Assembly: GCF_000814325.1 (NCBI RefSeq)
Contig: NZ_JPHF01000001.1
Span: forward strand, 186,001-250,000
From: Flavihumibacter sp. ZG627
GTDB lineage: Bacteria > Bacteroidota > Bacteroidia > Chitinophagales > Chitinophagaceae
DNA: 64,000 nt
Direction of reading: 5' to 3'
Position 1 is the stretch's first letter. Every line of letters starts with the position of its first letter. A model generated the notes under the pieces. It did no database searches, had not been told where the DNA came from, and saw only the letters and a program-made list of their open reading frames with translations. The position numbers and the translations under genes are program-made. Below, piece after piece: positions 1-8,041 of the stretch.

Positions 1-1
1 C

Positions 2-454
2 CGGCTTCATGTGATAGGAGATATAACAATGTTACCTGAAAATGCTCGTATAGAATTGCAGGAGGCACTAGATATTACGCGCAATAATGATGGAATGAAT
101 CTCGTGATGGCATTGAGTTACAGCAGTCGGTGGGAGATTCTGGAAGCGGTAAAAAAGATAGCATCTGCAGCCAGAAATGGAGCATTGCTTCCCGAAGCGA
201 TCAGCCAGGAAACCATCGGCCAATATTTATGCACCAGCGGATTCCCCGATCCCGAACTAATGATCCGAACAGGTGGAGAATACCGGGTTAGTAACTTTCT
301 ATTATACCAGCTAGCCTATGCTGAACTCTATTTCACGGATGTTAAATGGCCCGATTTCAGGAAAGAAAATCTTTATGAGGCGATCATTGAGTTCCAGCAA
401 CGTGAAAGGCGTTTTGGAAAAACCAGCGCACAGGTGCAGGATGCTCCCCTTTAA
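2..454 (+). CDS. uppS: Isoprenyl transferase (undecaprenyl diphosphate synthase), C-terminal part
   Basis: This is the 3' end of a gene that begins before the window; the frame is open from base 2 and reads RLHVIGD before the first internal ATG. The family condenses isopentenyl diphosphate onto farnesyl diphosphate in cis to make the C55 carrier for peptidoglycan and other surface polymers. Recognisable C-terminal motifs are the ALSYSSRWEI stretch (usual form AxxYGGRxEI), then PELMIRTGGEYRVSNFLLYQLAYAE, given here as PELMIRTGGE followed by RVSNFLLYQ, and ELYFTDVKWPDF. Two glycines of the usual YGGR motif are serines here (YSSR). The gene is followed 53 bases later by bamA on the same strand, an order commonly seen in Bacteroidota. 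Confident in family; length and start are unknown. Confidence 0.93.
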   Translation, partial: RLHVIGDITMLPENARIELQEALDITRNNDGMNLVMALSYSSRWEILEAVKKIASAARNGALLPEAISQETIGQYLCTSGFPDPELMIRTGGEYRVSNFLLYQLAYAELYFTDVKWPDFRKENLYEAIIEFQQRERRFGKTSAQVQDAPL

Positions 455-507
455 CAAAGCTTTTTTAAACAATCACCTTAATTTGCCTACTTTATAAAAC
501 CAACTGG

Positions 508-3234
508 ATGCACAGAAGATTAGCCGTTGTGGCCTTACTGCTTATGTTGATCGGATTTAGCGCGCAGGCCCAACAACCTGATACCACAGGTCCAAAAGGG
601 ATCGACCCTGACCTGGAGGCATTGGTAAATGCAAAAACTCCCAAAGAATATACTATAGCAGGCATTGAGGTTACAGGTACCAAATACCGCGATCAGGCAT
701 TGCTTTTATCTATCTCCGGTTTATCAGTTGGTGATAAAGTGGTTATTCCTGGAAGCGATAATATCAGCAAAGCAATCAATAACCTGTGGAAGCAAAACCT
801 GTTCTCCGATGTTCAGATTTTTTATACCAGGCTTGAAGGCAGTAATCTATTTATCGAGATCAATGTTGCAGAACGACCAAGTTTATCAGGCTTTGTTTTC
901 AGAGGGGTAAAAAAATCCGAAGCTGAAGATTTGGAAGGTAAAACCGGACTTGTTAAAGGTCGCGTGATTACAGAGAATATGAAGCGTACTGCTATTGAAA
1001 ACATCGAGAAATACTATATCGAGAAAGGATTCAGGGGTGCAAGGGTTAGCATCACAGAAAGAGCAGATACTGCATTTGTAAATACACAACAGCTTACTTT
1101 CAATATTGTCAAAGGAAATAAAGTAAGGATAAACAATGTAAGTTTCTACGGCAATGAAATGGTAAATGAACTGAAGCTGAAGAAAAAAATGAAGGGTACC
1201 AAAGAGATGACAAGGATCAGCCTCTACCCCGAAAAAGATTCAAGCAGTTTCGGTGTTAAAAAACCGATGGAGTTTGGTGAGTACATGAGAGACTGGGGCT
1301 TCCTTTCTCTTAGCAAAACAAGAGATTATTTAGATCCTTATTTCCGTTTCAAACTTTTCAGCTCCGCTAAATTCAACCAGAAGAAATTTGATGAGGACAA
1401 AGAAAAAGTATTGGAGTATTATAACTCCATGGGATACCGCGATGCCAACATCGTTGAAGACTCGCAATACTATTCTAATAACGGCAACCTTAATATTGAC
1501 CTCAAAGTTGAAGAAGGTCGACGCTATTATTTCGGTAATATAGCTTGGAAGGGGAATACAAAATATGGAGATTCTATACTTAATGTAATCCTTGGAATTA
1601 AGAAAGGGGATATCTATAATGTGGAAACACTTAATAAAAAGTTAGGTGTTCAGATGAGTGCTGAAGGTGGAGATATCAAAGGACTCTATATGGATGATGG
1701 TTATTTGTTTGCAGACGTTACCGCTGTGGAAACCGCTGTATACAATGACACAATAGATTTCGAGATCCGTATGCGTGAGGGGCCGCAAGCCACAATTAAG
1801 AATGTGAATATTTCCGGGAATGACAAAACAAAGGAATATGTAATCCGCCGTGAGATACGTACAGTCCCTGGCGATAAATTCAGTCGCGCCGCTTTAATAC
1901 GTTCACAGCGGGAGATCGCTAACCTCGGTTATTTCAATCAGGAAAAAATTGACATCAACCCTGTTCCCAATCCTGATGATGGAACAGTTGATATCAATTA
2001 TAAGCTCGAAGAAAAATCAAATGACCAGTTGGAACTTTCTGCAGGATGGGGTGGTGGTATAGGCTTGACAGGAACACTTGGTGTTACCTTCAACAACTTT
2101 TCGATCCGCAACATTTTCAATAAAGAAACATGGGATCCTCTGCCTACCGGAGATGGACAAAAACTTAGCCTCCGTTTGCAGAGTAATGGCCGACAATTCC
2201 GGTCTTATAATTTCTCCTTCACTGAACCCTGGCTTGGTGGAAAGCGACGCAACTCTTTTACAGTAAGTTTCAACAGCACACGTTTTGCCAATTCATATAA
2301 CTATCTAACAGGCAGGTATGACCGCAAAGCTGCAGATACATCTTTCCTTCGTGCCATCAGTATGTCAGTAGCGCTGGGTAAGCAGCTCAGATGGCCTGAT
2401 GATTATTTCACGCTGGTTTATGCTCTTAATTTTACACAGTATAAACTCAGTAATTATCCAAACCTGTTCCCAGGACTTGATAATACAACAGCGCATAATT
2501 TAAGTCTTAAGCTTTCACTTAGCAGGTCATCAATTGATCAGCCAATATTTCCGAGAAGTGGGTCAAGTTTCCTTGCCAGCGTACAGGCAACACCGCCATA
2601 TTCTCTCTTCAACCCCGACCGTGTAAAGGCCGGCAACCCATATGAGCTACCGGAGTTTCATAAGTGGAGGTTTACAGGTGAATGGTATGTTCCTATTGGA
2701 AAAGCAATGGGGGCCGATAAAAGCCGGCAGTTTGTGTTGAAAGCTGCTGCCAAGTATGGTTTTATGGGGCGTTATAACAAAAAGCTTGAATATTCGCCAT
2801 TTGAAAGATTCCAGGTTGGTGATGCCGGTTTGCAGAATAACTTCGGGATACTCGGATATGATATCATAGCACACCGTGGTTATCCGGTTTATGATAATTC
2901 AGATCCAACTGTGAACCCTGATAAATCACAGGCAGCACAGTTCTTCACGATCTTTAATAAGTATACTCTGGAATTACGATATCCATTTTCAACTAATCCT
3001 AACAGTACCATTTTTGGACTTGCGTTCTTTGAAGCCGCCAATGGATGGTATGATTATAAAGATTACAATCCTTTCAGATTGCGCCGCAGTGCGGGTTTGG
3101 GTATGCGTTTCTTTTTACCGATGTTCGGATTACTAGGTTTCGATTATGGGGTTGGATTTGACAGAATGGGGCCAAATACCAAATTGCGTGATGCGGCAAG
3201 GTTTACCTTTATGTTAGGATTTGAACCAGAATAA
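508..3234 (+). CDS. bamA: Outer membrane protein assembly factor BamA (Omp85 family)
   Basis: Central pore protein of the BAM machine that folds beta-barrel proteins into the outer membrane. The 908-residue product has a signal peptide (residues 1 to about 22, ending SAQAQ), a series of periplasmic POTRA repeats over roughly residues 45-480 (for example the segments around ITGTKYRDQALL, NNVSFYGNEMV and IKNVNISGNDKT), and a C-terminal 16-strand barrel from about residue 500. The barrel shows the family IAHRGYPVY element (usual RGY/F motif) and the Bacteroidota-type ending GMRFFLPMFGLLGFDYG. The final residue is Glu rather than the aromatic residue often found at barrel ends. The two genes that follow encode periplasmic chaperones, which fits an outer-membrane assembly operon. 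Confidence 0.96.
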   Translation: MHRRLAVVALLLMLIGFSAQAQQPDTTGPKGIDPDLEALVNAKTPKEYTIAGIEVTGTKYRDQALLLSISGLSVGDKVVIPGSDNISKAINNLWKQNLFSDVQIFYTRLEGSNLFIEINVAERPSLSGFVFRGVKKSEAEDLEGKTGLVKGRVITENMKRTAIENIEKYYIEKGFRGARVSITERADTAFVNTQQLTFNIVKGNKVRINNVSFYGNEMVNELKLKKKMKGTKEMTRISLYPEKDSSSFGVKKPMEFGEYMRDWGFLSLSKTRDYLDPYFRFKLFSSAKFNQKKFDEDKEKVLEYYNSMGYRDANIVEDSQYYSNNGNLNIDLKVEEGRRYYFGNIAWKGNTKYGDSILNVILGIKKGDIYNVETLNKKLGVQMSAEGGDIKGLYMDDGYLFADVTAVETAVYNDTIDFEIRMREGPQATIKNVNISGNDKTKEYVIRREIRTVPGDKFSRAALIRSQREIANLGYFNQEKIDINPVPNPDDGTVDINYKLEEKSNDQLELSAGWGGGIGLTGTLGVTFNNFSIRNIFNKETWDPLPTGDGQKLSLRLQSNGRQFRSYNFSFTEPWLGGKRRNSFTVSFNSTRFANSYNYLTGRYDRKAADTSFLRAISMSVALGKQLRWPDDYFTLVYALNFTQYKLSNYPNLFPGLDNTTAHNLSLKLSLSRSSIDQPIFPRSGSSFLASVQATPPYSLFNPDRVKAGNPYELPEFHKWRFTGEWYVPIGKAMGADKSRQFVLKAAAKYGFMGRYNKKLEYSPFERFQVGDAGLQNNFGILGYDIIAHRGYPVYDNSDPTVNPDKSQAAQFFTIFNKYTLELRYPFSTNPNSTIFGLAFFEAANGWYDYKDYNPFRLRRSAGLGMRFFLPMFGLLGFDYGVGFDRMGPNTKLRDAARFTFMLGFEPE

Positions 3235-3264
3235 GGACTATAATTTTACCAATAAATGATCAGT

Positions 3265-3777
3265 ATGAAAAAGTATATATTAGCGATTCTCGTATGTGTT
3301 GCGGCTTCCATGTCGCTCCAGGCACAGCGTTATGCCATCGTGGATACCAAATTCATTCTTGACAAAATGCCTGAGTATAAACAGGCGCAGGAATCACTTG
3401 ATCAGTTCAGTCAGCAGTGGCAAAAAGAGATCGATAATAAGCAGGCAGCACTAGATAAAATGTATAAAGACTTCGAGGCTGAACAAGTCATGCTTAGTAC
3501 GGAACTTCGCAAAAAAAGGGAAGATGAGATCTTTGTACGGGAAAAAGAAGTCAGAGAACTCCAGCGTAAAAGGTTTGGCTTCGAGGGTGATCTTTTCAAA
3601 CTCCGCCAGGAACTCGTGAAACCTGTTCAGGACAAGGTTTACACCGCTATTCAGAAAATTGCAGTGGCCCGCATGTATGACTTTATTTTGGATAAAAGTG
3701 AAGGAATTACTGTTATATTTGCCGATCCCAAACTCGACAAGAGTGAAGATGTACTCAAGGAGCTTGGTGTTAAATAA
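3265..3777 (+). CDS. OmpH/Skp family periplasmic chaperone, copy 1
   Basis: Skp-type chaperones hold unfolded outer-membrane proteins in the periplasm on their way to BamA. The product of about 170 residues has a signal peptide ending SLQAQ, then the family opening RYAIVDTKFILDKMPEYK, and a long charged helical region (about residues 45-125, rich in K, E, Q) expected to form the coiled-coil tentacles, followed by a short C-terminal strand region. An ATG nine bases upstream (3256) is in frame, but the ATG at 3265 gives the cleaner signal peptide MKKYILAILVC. It lies 21-30 bases after bamA and is followed by a second copy of the same family. Confidence 0.9.
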   Translation: MKKYILAILVCVAASMSLQAQRYAIVDTKFILDKMPEYKQAQESLDQFSQQWQKEIDNKQAALDKMYKDFEAEQVMLSTELRKKREDEIFVREKEVRELQRKRFGFEGDLFKLRQELVKPVQDKVYTAIQKIAVARMYDFILDKSEGITVIFADPKLDKSEDVLKELGVK

Positions 3778-3845
3778 TGTCTAATTCAATTTGTTAAGAC
3801 AACTAAAACCACAACTAAAACAACTTTTAAGTAACAAAAAATCGC

Positions 3846-4352
3846 ATGAAAAAAGTTTTATCAATTCTAATGGTGGCTGTGACGCTGGTTCTGATTAGCA
3901 GCAGTGTACAAGCGCAAAGTAAGATCGGCTACATCAGTTTCAATGAAGTAGTTGCTGCTATGCCTGAAGCAAAGAAAGCAGATTCTGCCCTTGTTCAATT
4001 CCGTGACGCAATGATCCAGAGCGCACAGGATAAAGAGAATGCACTCAATGAAGGCATCCAGAAGTTTAATGCCGATTCTTCCAAGATGACAAGCGCAGTT
4101 AAAGAAGTAAAGCGCCAGGATCTCCAGAAGAAACTTCAGGAACTGCAGGGTGAAGAGCAGCGTATCCAGCAGGAACTTCAAAAAAAGCAGGAAGAGCTGA
4201 GCGCACCGATTCAGAAAAAAGCCATGGATGCAGTAAATGCTGTAGCAAAAGAGAATGGCTACACTTATGTACTTCCTAAAGAATATCTGATTGTTTCTCC
4301 TCCGGGCGATGATCTGTTGCCAATGGTAAAAAAGAAACTGGGTCTTAAATAA
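3846..4352 (+). CDS. OmpH/Skp family periplasmic chaperone, copy 2
   Basis: Second tandem member of the Skp/OmpH family, 168 residues. It has a signal peptide (about residues 1-23, ending SSVQAQ), the family opening SKIGYISFNEVVAAMPEAKK, and a Gln/Lys/Glu-rich coiled coil over about residues 60-125. The two copies differ clearly in sequence, so this is an old duplication rather than a recent one; a division of labour is possible but not shown. The 68-base gap before it has no evident terminator, and an intrinsic terminator follows at 4378-4412, so it probably closes the uppS/bamA transcription unit. Confidence 0.9.
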   Translation: MKKVLSILMVAVTLVLISSSVQAQSKIGYISFNEVVAAMPEAKKADSALVQFRDAMIQSAQDKENALNEGIQKFNADSSKMTSAVKEVKRQDLQKKLQELQGEEQRIQQELQKKQEELSAPIQKKAMDAVNAVAKENGYTYVLPKEYLIVSPPGDDLLPMVKKKLGLK

Positions 4353-4377
4353 AGATACTTTTCACAGGCTCTGTATG

Positions 4378-4412
4378 AACGCCGGGATAGCATCCTGGCG
4401 TTTGTTATTTTA
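4378..4412 (+). terminator. Intrinsic terminator after the second ompH gene
   Basis: A 10-pair stem (AACGCCGGGA, 4378-4387, with TCCTGGCGTT, 4393-4402, one G-U pair) closes on the loop TAGCA and is followed by the T-rich run TGTTATTTTATT. It lies 26 bases after the ompH stop codon and before murI. Confidence 0.75.
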
Positions 4413-4433
4413 TTAACTGTTATCGGGTTATTT

Positions 4434-5393
4434 TTGAAAGGTATGATAACAGATAACAAGGATGCTATTAGGAATGATAGCATTGCAGAAAATATTCCCA
4501 TCGTACCTGCCAGTAGAGAACCCGGAGAATTGCCTCTGGGCGACCCTCTGGCTTCCCTGCTTGGCGAACTCGCCGATGCCCCGATAGGAATTTTTGATTC
4601 TGGTTATGGAGGGCTCACCGTAATGAAGGAGATCGTAAAAGCCCTGCCACAATATGACTATGTTTATTTGGGCGATAATGCCAGGGCTCCATACGGTACA
4701 AGGAGTTTTGATACCGTGTATCGCTATACCCTCCAAGCAGTAAAATGGTTTTTTAGCCAGGGCTGTCAGCTTGTGGTACTCGCCTGTAACACCGCTTCTG
4801 CAAAAGCACTGCGGTCTATTCAGCAAAATGACCTGCCTCAATTGGCCCCTGATAGAAGGATACTGGGCGTAATTCGCCCTACTACAGAGGTTATTGGTAA
4901 TTATTCCACCAGCTTCGAAGTGGGTATACTGGCAACTCCAGGTACTGTGTCTTCCGGATCATATCCCATCGAGATTGCTAAATTCTTCCCCGGACTTAAA
5001 GTACATCAACATGCCTGTGCGATGTGGGTTCCTTTAGTTGAAAACAATGAGTATGATAAGGCGGGTGCAGATTATTTTGTAGAACAGGATATAAAAATAC
5101 TTCTTGACAAGGGTGAAAACATTGATACAATACTACTCGCATGTACTCATTATCCCCTGCTTGAAAAGAAGATCAGGCAATTTCTGCCAGAGGGAATCCG
5201 GTTATTACAACAAGGTGAAATTGTTGCTGTTAGCCTGGCTGACTACCTCAAACGCCATCCTGAGCTGGTAGTGCGAATCTCAACGGGTGGTAGCAGGAGG
5301 TTCTGCACAACAGATGATGTGGTGGATTTTGAACGGCATGCTGGTATATTTTATGGGCAGGGGGTAATGGCCGCCAAGGTAGAATTAGGTTAG
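4434..5393 (+). CDS. murI: Glutamate racemase
   Basis: Interconverts L- and D-glutamate to supply D-Glu for peptidoglycan. The two catalytic cysteines are visible: Cys118 in LACNTASA and Cys237 in ACTHYPLL. The substrate-binding opening IGIFDSGYGGLTV and the YLGDNARAPYG motif are also present. The product is 319 residues, longer than the usual 260-280, because about 48 residues of low-complexity, acidic sequence precede the first core motif. An ATG at 4443 is an alternative start that would shorten it only slightly. It is separated from ompH by a terminator, so it probably has its own promoter. Confidence 0.94.
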   Translation: MKGMITDNKDAIRNDSIAENIPIVPASREPGELPLGDPLASLLGELADAPIGIFDSGYGGLTVMKEIVKALPQYDYVYLGDNARAPYGTRSFDTVYRYTLQAVKWFFSQGCQLVVLACNTASAKALRSIQQNDLPQLAPDRRILGVIRPTTEVIGNYSTSFEVGILATPGTVSSGSYPIEIAKFFPGLKVHQHACAMWVPLVENNEYDKAGADYFVEQDIKILLDKGENIDTILLACTHYPLLEKKIRQFLPEGIRLLQQGEIVAVSLADYLKRHPELVVRISTGGSRRFCTTDDVVDFERHAGIFYGQGVMAAKVELG

Positions 5394-5459
5394 CCTTGCT
5401 GTTTTCAAAACTAACTGGAATTTTCTCTTCAGGAAGTAGATCAAAATGATAAATTTCCT

Positions 5460-5467
5460 TACCTTTG
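5460..5467 (+). promoter_or_regulatory. Bacteroidota-type -7 box upstream of rpmH
   Basis: TACCTTTG fits the Bacteroidota -7 consensus TAnnTTTG exactly. No TTG is found at the expected distance upstream, so the call rests on the -7 box alone. It would give rpmH a leader of about 100 bases. Confidence 0.45.
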
Positions 5468-5574
5468 CCGTCCCTTTCACGACACAAGCGGGTATGGTGG
5501 CCCGATGTGATTGGAATTCAATCGTCTGGCTCTCCACAGGCGACTATTTTTTGGGCTAGTAAAAAACTTGTAAA

Positions 5575-5730
5575 ATGAAAAGAACATTTCAACCACACCG
5601 TCGTCGTCGTAAGTCCGTTCACGGATTCCGCAAGCGCATGCAAACCGCCAATGGCCGTAAAGTGCTGGCTAGCCGTCGTGCGAAAGGTCGTAAGAAACTC
5701 AGCGTTTCTTCTGAAAGCAAATTAAAGTAA
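5575..5730 (+). CDS. rpmH: 50S ribosomal protein L34
   Basis: A 51-residue, highly basic protein of the large ribosomal subunit. It opens with [18 protein letters not shown] and continues [21 protein letters not shown], split here as [12 protein letters not shown] and LASRRAKGR, which are diagnostic for L34. The C-terminus is slightly extended ([12 protein letters not shown]), as often seen in Bacteroidota. It is followed by an intrinsic terminator and then by rnpA and yidD, the widely conserved rpmH-rnpA-yidD order. Confidence 0.97.
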   Translation: MKRTFQPHRRRRKSVHGFRKRMQTANGRKVLASRRAKGRKKLSVSSESKLK

Positions 5731-5767
5731 TCTGATCCCGCCTTTGTGCGAGGTTTCGATGATATTT

Positions 5768-5805
5768 ATAGCTCCACCGCTTTATGCCGGTCGGGAGCTA
5801 TTTTT
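5768..5805 (+). terminator. Intrinsic terminator after rpmH
   Basis: ATAGCTCC (5768-5775) pairs perfectly with GGAGCTAT (5794-5801); an inner ACCG/CGGT stem (5776-5779 with 5788-5791) extends the hairpin, and a run of T follows. It lies 38 bases after the rpmH stop and separates it from rnpA. Confidence 0.75.
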
Positions 5806-5817
5806 GTATAAAATAGG

Positions 5818-5860
5818 TGTCTGACAGATGTTCGGGTGATGTTCGAACATGTGTCAGATA
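5818..5860 (+). repeat. Long inverted repeat in the rnpA leader
   Basis: TGTCTGACAGATGTTCG (5818-5834) pairs with CGAACATGTGTCAGATA (5844-5860): 17 positions with one G-G mismatch and one G-U pair, around a 9-base loop. It ends 10 bases before the rnpA start codon. There is no T-run after it, so it is not a standard terminator; it could be an RNA hairpin acting on rnpA translation or processing, or a protein binding site. Confidence 0.7.
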
Positions 5861-5870
5861 CCGGAGAATC

Positions 5871-6302
5871 ATGATCAACTCATTAAGGAAATCTGAAAGG
5901 CTAAAGCATCGCAAAAAGATCGATGAACTGTTCAAGAACGGTAAAAGCTTTACTATTCATCCATTGAGGATCTACTATAAAGTAGAGATGTTAGGTCCGG
6001 TGTTAACCACACAGCCAGGCAATGCAAATGTTCTCGAACAAAAATCTGGTATTCTCACAGGAGTAGGGGTAAGCAAACGTCATTTCAGGAAAGCGGTTGA
6101 CCGCATCCGTATCAAAAGACTTTTACGCGAATCGTATCGCACACAAAAACATGGGCTTACCGGGCTGGTAGATTCATTGCAGATAAGGGTGGACCTGTTT
6201 TTGATATATACTGGTAGGGAATTGCCTGGTTTGGATATATGTGAAAAAGCAACCGGTCAATCATTGGAAAAACTGCAACGATTGCTTTCTGAAAAACCCT
6301 AA
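5871..6302 (+). CDS. rnpA: Ribonuclease P protein component
   Basis: Protein subunit of RNase P, which removes tRNA 5' leaders together with the catalytic RNA. The product of 143 residues opens SLRKSERLKHRKKIDELF and FKNGKSFTIHPLRIYYK-like sequence, and has the basic family helix RIRIKRLLRESYR. In the usual form this reads RNRIKRLxRE, so the conserved Asn is Ile here. The ATG at 5871 is chosen because it begins at the family start and has GGAG five bases upstream; an in-frame GTG at 5817 lies within the inverted repeat and would add 18 unrelated residues. yidD follows 18 bases later. Confidence 0.9.
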   Translation: MINSLRKSERLKHRKKIDELFKNGKSFTIHPLRIYYKVEMLGPVLTTQPGNANVLEQKSGILTGVGVSKRHFRKAVDRIRIKRLLRESYRTQKHGLTGLVDSLQIRVDLFLIYTGRELPGLDICEKATGQSLEKLQRLLSEKP

Positions 6303-6320
6303 ACACCAATCAGTTAATGT

Positions 6321-6551
6321 ATGGAAAAATTGAAGAAAATTTTGAGTTTTCCCTTTATTGGATTGATCCGGTTCTACCAGTGGGGTATTTCGCCAGTACT
6401 GGGACCAAAATGCAGGTTTACGCCAACATGTTCACAATATAGCCTCGATGCATTTACAAAATATGGGGTTTTCAAAGGCTTCTGGCTTACTATAAAACGT
6501 ATAGGTCGGTGCCACCCATGGGGAGGATCGGGCTATGATCCCGTACCCTGA
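6321..6551 (+). CDS. yidD: Membrane protein insertion efficiency factor YidD
   Basis: Small protein of 76 residues that assists YidC-dependent insertion into the inner membrane. The family core is complete: [21 protein letters not shown], visible as [11 protein letters not shown] then [11 protein letters not shown], and the ending [15 protein letters not shown]. The N-terminal amphipathic stretch binds membrane. Placed directly after rnpA as in most bacteria. It ends 12 bases from the end of a convergent lipoprotein gene. Confidence 0.96.
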   Translation: MEKLKKILSFPFIGLIRFYQWGISPVLGPKCRFTPTCSQYSLDAFTKYGVFKGFWLTIKRIGRCHPWGGSGYDPVP

Positions 6552-6563
6552 CTTACCCAAATA

Positions 6564-7160
6564 TTATTCACCTTCAGCTTTAAGCATCTTCTCCAGCCTG
6601 CCCAAAGTTTCCCGCGCATCCTTATTGGTAATAAATTTATAGACCTCTGGCACCTTGCCATTTTTATCTGGTGTCAATGAAGCAGGCATTCCTTTGAATG
6701 GTCCAACCAGAATTGCATTATCAGCCGGAGTGATTTTTTTCATTTCTCCCGGAGCCAGGAAATGATTTCTTTTTTCCACAGCAACATTAGAACCCATCAT
6801 AAGTTGTTGAAGACTATCCATCCGCTCCATTAACTGTTCCTGGGTGATTCGACCCTCACGGGATGTTGCTTCCCCAAATGGTTGAAATCCTCCGATAAGG
6901 GTATCTTTTTTCAGATTCAATAAAAAAGTGCCGGTTTCTGTAATAGGAAAATCCTTATTGCCATCCGGACCTGAAAGGGTCAGTTTATCACCTTTGATAT
7001 TAATGGTTTCTTCGTTGTGCTGGGTCCCTGGCTCAATAGTTACGCCATCACCCGATACTACAAGTTTACCACTTGCCATCACTACAACCTTTTTTTGAGG
7101 AGGGGTAGAACAGGCAGCAAACAGAATAATGGCCGAGAGGCCAGTTAAAATCTTTTTCAT
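6564..7160 (-). CDS. Putative lipoprotein of unknown function
   Basis: The product of about 198 residues starts MKKILTGLSAIILFAACS, a lipoprotein signal peptide with lipobox F-A-A-C, so it should be lipid-anchored in the periplasm or outer membrane. The mature part begins with strands suggestive of a small beta domain (VVMASGKLVVSGDG, INIKGDKLTLSG) and ends with a helical segment containing EQLMERMDSLQQLMMG and ARETLGRLEKMLKAEGE. I recognise no family. The start at 7160 is preferred over an upstream in-frame ATG at 7190 because the signal peptide begins there and the upstream part overlaps the sod terminator. It follows sod on the same strand but is separated from it by that terminator. Confidence 0.72.
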   Translation of the reverse strand: MKKILTGLSAIILFAACSTPPQKKVVVMASGKLVVSGDGVTIEPGTQHNEETINIKGDKLTLSGPDGNKDFPITETGTFLLNLKKDTLIGGFQPFGEATSREGRITQEQLMERMDSLQQLMMGSNVAVEKRNHFLAPGEMKKITPADNAILVGPFKGMPASLTPDKNGKVPEVYKFITNKDARETLGRLEKMLKAEGE

Positions 7161-7170
7161 GATATATTTT

Positions 7171-7200
7171 AAAAAAAGATCCCGCCCCATTGGCGGGATC
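7171..7200 (-). terminator. Intrinsic terminator of the superoxide dismutase gene
   Basis: Read on the minus strand, GATCCCGCC and GGCGGGATC (7192-7200 and 7178-7186) form a perfect 9-pair stem with a 5-base loop, followed by seven T (7177-7171). It lies 28 bases after the sod stop codon and just before the lipoprotein start. Confidence 0.85.
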
Positions 7201-7228
7201 GGGTATAAAGATACAGTTAGAACTTTTA

Positions 7229-7834
7229 TCAGGATGCAGCGCTGAAACGTTCCTCAACTTTTGTCCAGTTAATAACATTCCAGAATGCTGTGAGATAATC
7301 AGCTCTTCTGTTCTGGTATTTAAGATAATAAGCATGTTCCCAAACATCAACACCAAGTATTGGTGTTCCCTTAACCTCAGCAACATCCATCAATGGATTG
7401 TCCTGGTTTGGAGTGGAACTGATTTCCAGGGCGCCATTCTTAACTATCAGCCACGCCCAGCCGCTTCCAAAACGCGTCATGCCAGCATTGGCAAATTTTT
7501 CCTTAAAACCATCAAAAGATCCGAAAGCAGCCGTAATGGCATCATTCAATGTACCCGATGGCTGTCCACCTGCATTTGGGGCAAGGCTATCCCAAAAAAA
7601 ACTATGATTCCAGTGGCCACCACCGTTATTCCGAACGGCTGCTGAATGAGCTCCGGCATTGGCAATAAGTTCTTCGATGGTCTTGTTTTCATTTTCTGTG
7701 CCTGTAATGGCCTTATTCAGATTGTCTACATATGCCTGGTGGTGCTTGCCATGATGTATCTGCATGGTCTGTGTGTCAATATGCGGTTCCAATGCTTCAT
7801 GCGAGTAAGGGAGCGCAGGGAGTGTAAATGCCAT
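7229..7834 (-). CDS. sodA: Superoxide dismutase (Fe/Mn family)
   Basis: Converts superoxide to oxygen and hydrogen peroxide in the cytoplasm. The 201-residue product has all four metal ligands: His27, His77 (in [11 protein letters not shown]), Asp163 and His167 (in [19 protein letters not shown]). GGGH before the second histidine ligand is the Mn-type arrangement rather than the Fe-type AAQ, so manganese is the likelier metal, although cambialistic enzymes cannot be excluded. No signal peptide. A good Bacteroidota promoter lies upstream (7886-7914) and an intrinsic terminator downstream, so it is probably monocistronic. Confidence 0.95.
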   Translation of the reverse strand: MAFTLPALPYSHEALEPHIDTQTMQIHHGKHHQAYVDNLNKAITGTENENKTIEELIANAGAHSAAVRNNGGGHWNHSFFWDSLAPNAGGQPSGTLNDAITAAFGSFDGFKEKFANAGMTRFGSGWAWLIVKNGALEISSTPNQDNPLMDVAEVKGTPILGVDVWEHAYYLKYQNRRADYLTAFWNVINWTKVEERFSAAS

Positions 7835-7885
7835 AAGATCAGTATTTAAAGATTAAAAAAATATGAAGTTCAATGGGAGGAGTTG

Positions 7886-7914
7886 CAAATTTAAAACCAT
7901 TAGCTGAATAGGCA
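7886..7914 (-). promoter_or_regulatory. Promoter of the superoxide dismutase gene
   Basis: On the minus strand TTG (7914-7912), an 18-base spacer and TAAATTTG (7893-7886) match the Bacteroidota -33/-7 consensus (TTG and TAnnTTTG). Predicted leader about 45 bases before the ATG at 7834. Confidence 0.6.
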
Positions 7915-8041
7915 AAACTTCAAGCTTCTAACACACTATTTATCCTAAAGTTGCACTTGTCTGCAAATTTTTGCCATTTTATGCGGCATTAAACGTTAAA
8001 TTAGTGTAATAACCATTTCTAATTACTTAAAACATTTATTC

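Noticed and set aside
3265-4352. Recent tandem duplication of ompH
   Set aside because: The two copies share the family pattern but differ widely in sequence; two Skp-like genes after bamA are normal in Bacteroidota.
5817-5870. GTG start of rnpA at 5817
   Set aside because: It would place the N-terminus inside the inverted repeat and add 18 unrelated residues; the ATG at 5871 has GGAG nearby and begins the family sequence.
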